NCBI GenBank assembly: GCA_035582835.1
Contig: JAYKAV010003266.1
Location: 43,178-107,177 of the forward strand
Source: Phoebastria nigripes
Taxonomy: Eukaryota > Chordata > Aves > Procellariiformes > Diomedeidae
DNA: 64,000 nucleotides
Direction of reading: 5' to 3'
Shown here: in pieces, positions 1 to 10,257 of the stretch
Layout of the letters: each line of letters opens with the position of its first letter
Numbering within the stretch: position 1 is the stretch's first letter
Made by a program: the position numbers and the translations under genes
Notes under the pieces: model-generated
What the model was told of the DNA's origin: nothing
Database searches by the model: none
What the model saw: only the letters and a program-made list of their open reading frames with translations

Positions 1-2196
1 ACATTCCAGCAGGAAGGCCAACTGTCTCCCACAAAGCTAGTTTTCTAGGCCAAAATCAGCATGGCTCTGGGATAATAGCAGCACTGTTTTAAGAATGCAC
101 TTCAGCTAAACCCAAGTTCCATTGCCCTTCCTCTCCAGAGGAGCATGAGATCTACTGGCCACAGTTTATACCCAAGTATTCTAGTTGTTAATAACGTCAA
201 AAATAAAATCCAAGAAGCTTTGATACTAAAAAAGCTCGCCCTTGCCATCAATACCCTTTCAAGGCCCCTACCTGGAACAAATGCCTCTCTGAGGGCTGTC
301 TAGATGCAAATCTGCCACCCACAGCTACCTTCTACCCTGAACATGCCTTAAATGAGTTTTCCAGCTCCCTTTTCAAGAGCAGAGCCAGTCATCTCCAGGC
401 ATGTCTACACCTTCCAGGTGCAGCCATAAGAGGCAACTAGAGCCATTCACTACTGATTGGCAAGGTTTTTTGAGCATATGGCTTAAATATTATCTCATTC
501 ATATAGGTAGGTTAAGTGAAAATGCCAGCATGGTATTCCTCAGCCTTAGGGCCTTCAAAAACCTGCTAATAGACATAACAGACCTTAGAACATACAGACA
601 CAGAAGAGAGGTGTAAAAATACTCATGAAAGAAACAGTGATAGGATCACTGCTGAAAGCCTGGTCAGGGAAGCACAAAGGGAAGGACGGCTACTTCTCTG
701 TTCTAAGGGGCCTTCTTCTTTAAGTGTTGGTCTACTGCCTAGTCTATGTCAGTGTGGTAGAATTCTATGCACCTTATATGGTTTGTTCTGAAATGGATGG
801 TTCTTTTAATGACTTCACAGATTTTTTCATCCTATAATCACATAAAAACATTTTCACATAATTGTCTTCATTAACCGAAATCATCAGTGCACATGAGAAA
901 TATCTTTGGCCCAACTTCACTGTGAAAATCTTCACATGGAATTATTACTAAGTGACTTTACATTTTATTTTAATTTCCAGTATATATCCTAGGCTGTTTT
1001 AGAAGACAGAATGCCTTGCTTAGCACCTCACATTGTTCTGTTGCTTTGTATTTGAATAAAATGGGTTCCAATTATGAGACTGCTAGTTTGATGCTGGTTT
1101 TACACCCTTTCTGGAGAAACACAAACGGTGTTAAAACAAGCCTGGTAAGGGAACCAGACCCTGATAGGCTAGACAGAATTCGCCTCCTCCCCACTTTTTA
1201 GAGTTCCAAATGGTGAAAAAAAACTCAGAAAGTCTTCTGCTTGTTTGGCAACTAACAGAAAAATATTTCTGTTTGCACTTAGCAACACTCTGAATCAGAA
1301 GTTTTGGAACAAAATCAGTTTACGGAGCCTATCCTGTTCCTCCAAGCTCTCTGCAACAGTTTTACTTGGGCTTCTTGCCTTTTAGAAATCTTCAGGGCTG
1401 AGAAATTTTTCAGGAGACTCCACTCAAGGAAAGATCTCCATAGCTTCCCTTCGGGATACTGCTCTTCCAGAGCATCTTGCTTCTTTTTTTAAAAATAAAT
1501 TCAGAGGAAAGACAGATAGCAATAAAAATACCTCCACAATTAACATGGGAAAATGGAAATACCATGCTTATGTAAAATGACTGTAGTATGTTGGGTTTTT
1601 TTGCTTTATGATAGAAAACAGATCTGTACTATCTGCACACAAAAATGAGAAAATTATTCTTTTCAGTCTCATTATATTATACAGGAAGGATTTTTAAATT
1701 ATGAGCTTAATTCATACACTTATTAAAAAGCATGAAGTAAATGATTAATGTAGAAATGGGTAAAGTGTAAAGTTTGTACCTTCTCAGAAGCATGGTTGCC
1801 CTCTAAACTGCCATCTGAATTCACACAGTCTCTCACCTAGTGTGGCTTAGAATTAAAGCAGGGAAGTTAAGATCTGATGTTGCTTCAGTTCAACAGAAAG
1901 ACGTTAATTGTGGATCCTGATCCTGAATATAATCTGTAACTATCTGAAAACTTCTTGCCTTATTAAAAAACAAAGAATGGTAAAAAGAATACCTGGTAAA
2001 ACAGTTTCAAGGCAGCTGCCTAGAATTTCTCATGGTAATTAGCTCAGTTCATAAACTTCAAAAATATAAACAAGACTCATTAAATACAGAAGAATGACAT
2101 TTTCTACATTCATAAAACTACACATCAGCATTTGTAAGCCCTCATGAAGGCATCTAGCCCTCATCCTAATTAGATACGGTAGTTTAAAACCTAAAA
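1..2196. other. Non-coding stretch, no recognisable feature
   Basis: AT-rich single-copy-looking DNA. The open frames are at most about 71 codons and none resembles a known protein. I see no CR1 tail, tRNA-like box or long simple repeat. Confidence 0.6.
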
Positions 2197-2209
2197 GGGG
2201 GGGGGGGGG
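2197..2209. repeat. Poly-G homopolymer (G13)
   Basis: An uninterrupted run of 13 G follows AAAA. It is the longest G homopolymer noticed here. Runs of this kind are length-unstable and prone to sequencing error, so the exact count is uncertain. Confidence 0.9.
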
Positions 2210-2364
2210 CAGATATCTATTGTTGATTTATCAATTATGGCATTTTCTACTAAAATGATGCATATAGGCTTTGAAATACATAATCCCAATGCCAGTTTCT
2301 GTAGTTATGAAAAAAGGGCTATGCTAACAATAAAGTCAGTTTCATGTTCTGGTATTCCACTTGA

Positions 2365-2428
2365 CTGTCTATCTCCTCAGTTTAAGGGATGTGGCCCTGT
2401 CTATCTCCTCAGTTTAAGGGATGTGGCC
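2365..2428. repeat. Perfect 32-base tandem duplication
   Basis: Two head-to-tail identical copies of a 32-base unit (2365-2396 and 2397-2428). The unit begins CTGTCTATCTCCTCAG and ends GATGTGGCC. No differences are visible between copies, which suggests a recent slippage or repair duplication. The second copy runs into a hairpin at 2422-2438. Confidence 0.95.
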
Positions 2429-2438
2429 TGAGGCCACA
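2422..2438. other. Short inverted repeat (7-bp stem, 3-nt loop)
   Basis: TGTGGCC, loop TGA, GGCCACA. It lies exactly at the downstream end of the 32-base tandem duplication. Only the second copy has the complementary right arm, so the hairpin may have promoted the duplication. No terminator or RNA role can be claimed. Confidence 0.8.
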
Positions 2439-5400
2439 GTCATGATAGTGAGCTATATATAACACTGGCAATAAAACAAGTATAGAATTCTCATAGGAAC
2501 TGGAAAAAAAAGAAAACCTGTATGCATACATGCATTAAATCGGAATGGTAAGTCTACCTCATGAGTCTCATGCTGTACCTTTTGTAAGATCTCTAGCAAG
2601 TAACTGAAACCTTAAGCAAAAGTTCACATATGGTTTATCAAAACATACATAAAAACATACATAAAAACAATTGTCTGCTTACCTACAAGAAACATTTCTG
2701 ATTGTCCTTCAGTCACGAGAATAATTCTCTATGGGCCACGTGAATCTCAGGTTGAGTCTTCGCTGATTACAAGAAGCTGCACATGTGCATAATGAGACCT
2801 GCTGTTAAACAGCAACTTCCCACTGGAGAACAAAGTGCTGTGCTCACAGACATTTTGTACTTTGGCAAGCTCAGTCTGCAGTGAAATGACATTTAAATTT
2901 TTTTTTTTATCTAGAGGAGTAATTGGGTGAGCAGGACCCATCAGACTGCGAGCTTCCCATCTCCATAAGACAGAAATATACTTAGCAGCTATCCTGAGAG
3001 GAAACTGGAGATAACTTGGCACTGTGCTGTAGTAGCTGCTTTTGAATTGCAGAACTGAGTTCAAAGAGACAAACTGCTTTGCCCTACTACTGGAGGGCAG
3101 AGAGCACAAACTTAGAAAACAGTTACACAGTATTTGTCATTTAAAAAAAAAGAATGACTGCAGTGGAAGCACTGAGAGCTCCAACACTGTAAAAAGACTA
3201 GAAGCTAAATACATTTTGAGCAAAAATGGTTATGTCTTGACTATGTCACGTAACACACTACTGCAGAGATCTCCAACATAGCACAGAACAGGTGTGTTCA
3301 TATCAGTGTGGTATTAAGCAGGAGTTGGTTACAGCTGAGCTGCTCTTAAATCCTGTGCTCTGATTAAGATATTGTGTGAGCACATCTTGTCACAGGTGTG
3401 GACAGCTCAGGCACCTGTAACTCAAGCCTGTGCTTGTACCAACAATTCTTGTAGTTTGGCTAAACTGGAGCAAAAGGAGTGGAAAGACACAATAATTGTT
3501 TACAAATAAAAATTTATAAAAGGGGAAACTGTAAACAGTTAAACAACTGAAGAGGTATTGAAGAGAAATCAATGAGACAACTGAACACGGATGAACCTTC
3601 AAAGGAAGTGATGGGCGTATGTAGTTGACAAAACACTCAACACTATTACATGGAGATTATTTCAATATTGGTATTTGATTTGAAAGGATGACCAGGCAGG
3701 TCTAATTTCTCTCTCTACTTATTTCCATCTAATTTCTATCTTTCCTCTTTTTAAGTTGTATTAGGATGACATTTCAAATATCAGTGCTCTGCATGAATTC
3801 CAGAAGCAACTTGCGCCAGTGGGAAGGGAGACATACAGCATCTGAATGAACGCAAGGGAACTTGATCAAAATTTCAGCCTCGTGTGTTTTTCTGAATGCT
3901 TGCTGTTCTCCTTTCAGATCTGGAAAGTTGCAGATTGACATATCTCTGGATTTTTTATGTTGTGATTCTTTTCTCCTAGGATCTATGCCCTGCTGGTTCT
4001 GGGAAACTTGCGACCTCTGCATTTTTAATTAGAACTCGTAACTTTTTCCATAGCAACATATTTTGATGTCGCAAATACACAATCTGTCAAATCAAACAAC
4101 TTCTGGTCAGATGAAGTCCAAATACATATAAATGCTGAGCAGCAATAGGATGTATGATATGACACAGTTAACAAAAAAAAGAAAATCGACAGCAAAAGAG
4201 GGATGGAAGTCTTGGCTTTGGTTAATTTGTAAGTTTGATCTTAGTAATTAATGAATCAACACAAATATAAAAGAATTACATTGCATGCTGAACTGATTTA
4301 GACAAAGAATTCTTAAAACTAATTTCCTTGCAGTTGAGAACAGATAAAATCCAGCTGTCTGATTGGTGTGCCAGTACTCACATGGTACAAAGGAAGAGAA
4401 CTATTCTCAGGAAATATTCTAGATGTGGAAAAAGCCTTACTCACAAGGATGAACTGTGTAAGCAGGCAGTGAAAAAGAAATCCTCTGCAACAAAGCCTGA
4501 GCTCAGATATTAACAGATGCAGGAATAATGCAATTCAATATGATGGGTTAAGAAAAATAATTTAGTATAATACAGCAGTTATATATGAATTTTTTCAAAA
4601 ACATTTATTTATGATACATACCTTGCATGTGCCAAAAAATATTTCCTTCAATAAGAAAAACTAGGAATTTTTGTCACACATTTATGTGTTACTGTAATTC
4701 ATTCACTGATTCTTGATTACAGACATTTTTTGGTATTACTGTTCTTGACATCTATGTGAGCGTTTTTAACATATTTCAGTTATCAGTAGAGACTTGTGCA
4801 GAATAGTGCTTCCTGTCACTTTTTCCTTGTAATTACCAAGAAAGCCACTATCAAAATTTCCTCTCTAATATGAAAAAGTCTTAGACAGAAATAATATTAT
4901 TTTCTGATTAACCAGACTTTTGCTCACTCTTAACATAGTCAGTTACTTGTGTTTCCTTTTCCTGCTTTAAGCTAAGATTCGGCTTCAGACTAAGAAAGCA
5001 TCTTTTAGTGCCATTACCGATACCATGCAAGACAATCACCCTTCTGCAAGGACACCCGTATGTAATTCATTGTCAGGTCAGCAGCCAAGAGATATGAATG
5101 TGCTCATTAAGTTTTTTAAAACAAATGTTGAACTGCATGAACATCTTCAAGGAGAAAAGGCAAACACCAATGTGGGAATAGCTGCTTTTCCCCCCCGCCC
5201 CTCTGGTTAGCGTTAGACACATGATTGCTATCCCTTTGTCCATTCCATCTGTTTCCACTTTCCATAAAAAACACTGGAATATTAAGTTAAACTTGGTGTG
5301 TTTTAACCTTGCATTGCAAATAAGGCCTTCCTGGGGTTCCTGGATTCTCCACTATCACAGGCACCCTGCCTGAGTGTGTGTAGGGGAGAGGGGCACAAGA

Positions 5401-7097
5401 ACACAAAAAGATTTCCTAGCAGATATCTGATATTCCCCCTCATCTGTCTCTGGTATAAAAGAAAACTGACTAAGTTCAACATTCCAGAAAATGTACTTTG
5501 GTAGCCTGCAAGACTGTCTAAACAGAGTATGAAAATAGATGACATTACTTACATGACTTAGATTTTCTACTTCAAAATGAAATGCTCTATTCGTATAAAC
5601 TCTCCTACAATTGTCAGAAGAGGTAATTTTTCAAATTAAATGCTTCATCTCACCAATTTAAGGCAAAAAAAAACCCACTGCTGTGAAAGCTTTGATTTCC
5701 AAAAAAACACAACATTGTTTAATTTATTTAAAAACAAGATGGAACAATTTAATAAACCTACTGCTACATATAACATTCATTTAAGAAATCTGACAGCTAG
5801 TTTGCTGGTATCATATATGAGATACAGAAGGAGCATCACTATATTTATGTGTGCCTCAAAAAGGACCATATTATTTTTGAAAACCAAACAGTAAAAACAG
5901 AATGTTTTGGAGTTAGAGAAACAAAATTTCCAGGATTTTGCCTTCCAAGTATAGACTGTTCAAGCTTATGCCTGCAGCAAACAGGCACGCCTTCCGTCTA
6001 AGCGGCTTGGTGAGAGAAGTTGAAACCGACATTGCTTTTACAAAAACGGCAGCATTCATTCATTTTCTGTGTTTGCAGTTTTCCCAGCTATTTCCATAGA
6101 TCCTGGCTGCCTCATGGGTCCTAAGGATGCCATAACCTTAAACAGTCTTATAAATCTAGAGGGGGAAATGATCTGTCTCTCGTCTTAAGCAGAGAAGCTA
6201 GGAGAATGTCTACGGGGCTTTACCAGCAAAGTTGCTGAAAAAAGAGCCAAGATTCAGGGGTCCCTGACCTTTCCCAGCCCTCCTCCACCAGTATCAGCCT
6301 GAAGCCTGCTCTGTAAAAGTTTCTGCTCACCCAGGGAGCAAAATTAGAAATCTTCTCCAGGGACACTCTCTCTTTCTTCCACCAAGCCACTCATCAGTCC
6401 AATGAGGCATGGAAACCAGAAAGAAAAAAGTGAGTTAAAAAATGTGTGTCACTCAATAAGGGTTTCCCACAGCAGAGCGTAAATGCCCAGACATGCACAG
6501 AGAGTCTAATGCTGCCTCGTCAGCAGAGCCCTAGCCTTCACGCTTAGGCCTTTGGTGTTCGGAATGAGCTGTAATGGTGTAGAACCAGTGCCAAGCACTT
6601 TCGTGGTGATCCATGCATCTATGAAGCATGTATGTGGAAACATGTTTAAAGTGAGTAACATCAGCACTTAACAAGTGTTCAGATCCTCTCATCCCCACCA
6701 TTCATACACATGTGCATGGCATTTCATTAATGGCGTATTTTCTCCAAAAATTTTTGAACTTATGACTGTAATGTAAGGCTTTTTGAAGGTAATGATAACT
6801 GTATCGTTTCTTGGAAAAAACTCCTGGTTAGTATAGTCTTGTTTTTATCGTAAGTCACCACAGATCAAGGTAAAATGGATAAATGTGGAGAGTTTTCCAA
6901 TAAACTAAAAATCAGATATTAAAAATAACCAACTGCAGTACACTTTTTTTTTTAGTTCAATTCACTAGTTGTTGGGTTATGATTAGCCTTTTTTAAGTGA
7001 AACCTATGAAACAGTTTGTCTATCCAATTTTTGTGACCATTTCTAATTCCTCTCGCAGGTTCTGCACAGGGAGGATGTGAGGTTTAGAGAGATTTTG
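2439..7097. other. Non-coding stretch with a small tandem repeat
   Basis: No gene recognised. There are two and a half copies of AAAACATACATA at 2640-2669, a 12-base palindrome TGTATGCATACA at 2519-2530, and a C-rich tract near 5190-5202. A 120-codon open frame on the minus strand (2747-3109) has no recognisable domain and is treated as chance. GC content rises somewhat from about 6.0 to 7.5 kb, without a CpG island. Confidence 0.55.
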
Positions 7098-7110
7098 CAC
7101 CACCTAGTGA
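7098..7110 (-). promoter_or_regulatory. Weak CTCF-like site
   Basis: The minus strand reads TCACTAGGTGGTG. Compared with the recalled CTCF core CCASYAGRKGGCR, it has two mismatches, at the first and second C-type positions. The site sits in a locally GC-richer part of the window. This is a motif match only, and such matches are common by chance. Confidence 0.2.
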
Positions 7111-7626
7111 GCCACTGAGGCCTGCATCAGCAAGAGAGGAAGCAGCTGCTAGCACAGAGCTCCAGGTGTGTTTTGAATGGGTAAAATGCACTCTCAGCAC
7201 AAAATTCACAGAAGGTTTGGAATCTGCTCTCCCAGAAACACAGGTATGCTAATGTTCTTTCAGCAGCACAGTTCCAGCCTCCGCACCGAAAGCATCTCCT
7301 CTGTCTGTTTTAAAACTACTTCCTGCTGGTGCTGCTAGACGCACCAAGTGCTTGTATTGGAAGAGGCCTTAACAAGCCACTATCCCACTGGCTCCTGGGG
7401 GCAGCTACATTATGTGCATGGAGGTCTGAAATTATAATAGACTTTACTGCACGAATGTGTGAAGACACACGATGAAAGCCACAGTCTGCATGCTCTGCTC
7501 AGTGGGCTCTCACCCCAGGAGGGAAAAGCCTGGTCTCAAAATGCCTGATGAGAGTACAGCACAAGCCATAACAGAAGCCTGCTCTGGGCTGGGACTGCAT
7601 AGAAGTCACAATACTTTTCCTTAAAT
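7111..7626. other. Non-coding stretch
   Basis: Slightly GC-richer than its surroundings. No open frame, repeat or RNA signature was recognised. Confidence 0.55.
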
Positions 7627-7736
7627 AATCATAGACTATCTCAAATTGGAAGGGACCCATAAGGATCATCGAGTCCAACTCCCTGCTCTGTGCAGGACTA
7701 CCTAAAACTAAATCATATGACTAACAGCATCGCCCA
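7627..7736 (-). mobile_element. CR1 LINE, 3'-end fragment (antisense)
   Basis: It begins AATCATAGAC, a decayed CR1 3'-terminal octamer, and continues with ATTGGAAGGGACC and 'ATCATCGAGTCCAACTCC', the usual avian CR1 3' flank read antisense. Only about 110 bases remain, so the copy is heavily 5'-truncated and holds no ORF. It directly borders the AT-rich block to its right. Confidence 0.85.
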
Positions 7737-7742
7737 GAAAAA

Positions 7743-7854
7743 CATATATAAAATTATAAATAATGAATATTTTATATATAATGTATAATATATAATGTAA
7801 TATGTATAATATTGTTATATATTATATGTTATATATTATATATTACATATATGT
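7743..7854. repeat. AT-rich simple repeat block
   Basis: About 110 bases made almost wholly of TATA, ATTATA and TAATAT runs with a few G or C interruptions. Much of it is self-complementary, so it could form slipped hairpins. It starts within ten bases of the end of a CR1 fragment, but it is not the CR1 3' end, which lies on the other side. Confidence 0.9.
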
Positions 7855-8304
7855 AATCACCAGAAATACAACAGGATGTAAAAATTAGTCTCTCACTCTT
7901 AGAAATCCTTGTACTACAGTAAGTATCCACTATTTTTCTGTACCCTTCTACTCTTTTTTGTGCTTACACTGACAGTCATAAGTATCTCAGGTAGTCAGCT
8001 GCTCTCTGCTCACAGCTTTAAGTGCCGGTGCACTGTTTGTCCAGAACTCAGTAGTATAAAAGCCGCATGTAAATAAGCAACATGAAAGCAGGGTTTCCCT
8101 CCTCCACTCAAACCCTCTGTGGAGGCAAAAGGCAAAAAACTTGAATGGAAAGAAAATGTCCACTTTCAACTGTCTTGTTCAATGTAAAAGCCACAAAATT
8201 CATAATTGGACTTCCTTTTTCAATAAATTCCATGCTACACTATGGCAAGTAAACGTAACAAATATTTAACTTCCCTCCAACACAAAGTGCCTTCACATAA
8301 GTAG
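7855..8304. other. Non-coding stretch
   Basis: No feature recognised. A 60-codon minus-strand open frame (7987-8169) has no recognisable domain. Confidence 0.5.
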
Positions 8305-9350
8305 TGAATCAGACCAAACATCTGTTTAGCTAAATATCTTGCTTCCTACAATGATGTCTAATGGGTAACCATGGAGGTGTATAAGATTAGGACATACATG
8401 TATTAAAGGGTTCCAGAATATTCTCTCACCCTCCAGAAACTTGCATTTTAGGGGTTTCTTAAATCGGAAGACAGCATTGGTCCTCCCTGGATTTCCTTTC
8501 CAGGAATGTGTTCATTTTCCCTTGAACCCATACAAATTTCCCATGTTCACAACATTTTACGGCAATGGGAAGAACAGTCATCTTCTCTTTACTCTGAGAG
8601 TGGCTTTTGTTGCCCCCTGCTTCTCATGTTGTAGAAAGCACACTAGCATTACCTTTGCAATGTCTCTCATGACTTAACAGAATTCTATCAGATCTCTCCC
8701 TTTTTCCCCATTATTTTACTCCTTTCCAGACTAAAGTGTTCAATTTACTAGGCTGCTTCTGCATGAAAAATAACTGCATACTCTTCATTGTCCTTCTCAC
8801 CCTTCTTTAAACCTTTTCCAGTACTACTATCTTCCTTCTGAAGCAGTGGAATGAGAACTGCACAGGTGTGCATGGGGAATTTTTATAGTGACAGAATTTA
8901 TTCTGGAAGTCACCTTGCCTTTTTTCACCCTTACAGACTAATTAAAAGCAAAAACCTCCAATGACTATTACAGGTATTTTTCCTGATTTTTAATAGTCAG
9001 CTCAGAGCCAACTACTATAAATGTAAAATAAGGCTTTTGAGGGGATTTTTTGGTATTTTTATCCTGGTGCATCACTTCACATTACCTACATTGACCTTTA
9101 TCTTTCACTTCATTTAATACATAATGTAACAACATCCTCCTGTAATTCCTCAGGGAGATTGAAGACGAGAGCCTTCCATGAAAACAGAGCCTCCTCGTTA
9201 TTTTCCCATTCCGAATCACTTATGAATGCTGATGAGCCTGGGTTCAAGACCCCTGCAGGACTTCCTGGAAATTGACTATTTCATCACATCTCGTTGCCTA
9301 CCTTCTAAACCATTCATTTCAACGTATAAGGACTCTAAGGACCATGACAG
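8305..9350 (-). mobile_element. Ancient CR1 LINE copy (antisense, about 1 kb)
   Basis: Read antisense, this follows the old CR1 consensus known from many amniotes. The left end resembles the terminal 'GGTCAGACCAAAGGTCCATCTAGCC' type segment (AGACCAAACATCTGTTTAGC). The middle has ACCTTTTCCAGTACTA and GAGAACTGCACAGGTGTG (consensus: ACCTTTTCCAATTCTA, GAACTGCACACAGTATTC). Further right are CATCACTTCACATTACCTAC and ATTTATGAATG-like 'CACTTATGAATGCTGATGAG', matching the segment that encodes the reverse transcriptase. Substitutions and indels are dense, and no frame survives. An open frame of 78 codons at 8441-8677 on the plus strand is a by-product. The exact right boundary is uncertain, and the relationship rests on recalled consensus. 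Confidence 0.65.
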
Positions 9351-10171
9351 CCTAGCGGTTTCAGTACTGAAATGTGGTTTCTGAAATAGATCACTATGAT
9401 TTTGATATAACTTCAGACTAGAAAATTTTATAATGTTTTTATTTGGTTCCATTTAAGTGTATTTCCCATTACCAGGCTTTAGCATAAACAGGATTTTGCA
9501 CATCAGTTGTTCAGCAGTAACTACATGACTTTTACTCCAAACAAGTAAGGTAACAAGGTAGCTTATTCCCTGCTCTGCAGCTCTGTCTTCAATGCTAAAG
9601 GCTTCCATTGAAGGATAGCCTCAACATACTGCAAACGTGGAATTCAAGTACACCAAAGAGAAGTATAACTAGGGAGTGTTCACTCAACCAAAACTTGTTG
9701 TAGTTTTAATTTATACAGTTATGTTACTTACAGAACTTAAGCAATTAAACACTTTAGCAAGAGAGACGTACTACTGTATGTAGTTATAGTTTATATAGCA
9801 ACATCAAATATTTATAGCTATGCAGTTACAGTTTACCTGTCACCAGAATAAGTTCAGTTCATGGAGACATCACACTAAGGACAAGTGAAATTTTACTTGA
9901 AAGTCCCCTGAAATAAGAAGAAAAAACATGCTTTAGCAGTAGATTGCTTTTGTCACTAACTAGAACAAATAGTAAATTTCCTGCTTATAGTCAGAGAGAC
10001 TGAGGAATAATTTTTACTGAAGATAACTGGTTTTACAGCTGATTCATAAATCTGCAGATTGCACAAAGTCTCTGAATTATGCTTTGTCAGTAAGTGGAAA
10101 CTAATGGTGTCTCTTCAGAGAAAGACACTTGTATTCCTCCACAGCCTACAGCTTTAGTTCGTATACTGTGG
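9351..10171. other. Non-coding stretch
   Basis: AT-rich, with nothing recognised. The ancient CR1 to the left may extend a little into it. Confidence 0.5.
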
Positions 10172-10257
10172 CAGAAAGAAAGGGGAAGGGAAAGGGCAAG
10201 GGGAAGGGCAAGGGCAAGGGGAAGGGGAAGAGAGAACAGGAGAGGAAAATGAAGAGG
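10172..10257 (+). repeat. Purine tract with eight G-runs (quadruplex-capable)
   Basis: An almost pure purine stretch built of GGGGAA and GGGCAA units. G-runs lie at 10182-10185, 10188-10190, 10194-10196, 10200-10203, 10206-10208, 10212-10214, 10218-10221 and 10224-10227. Loops are only AA, AAA or CAA. This exceeds the four-run requirement for an intramolecular G-quadruplex. The tract then degrades into GA-rich sequence. On the minus strand it translates as a leucine/proline/alanine repeat, an artefact rather than a protein. Confidence 0.9.

Noticed and set aside
2747..3109. 120-codon minus-strand open frame
   Set aside because: No recognisable family, and an opposite-strand frame overlaps part of it. 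It is likely chance.
7743..7854. CRISPR-like or satellite array
   Set aside because: There are no spaced direct repeats. It is irregular AT-rich simple sequence.
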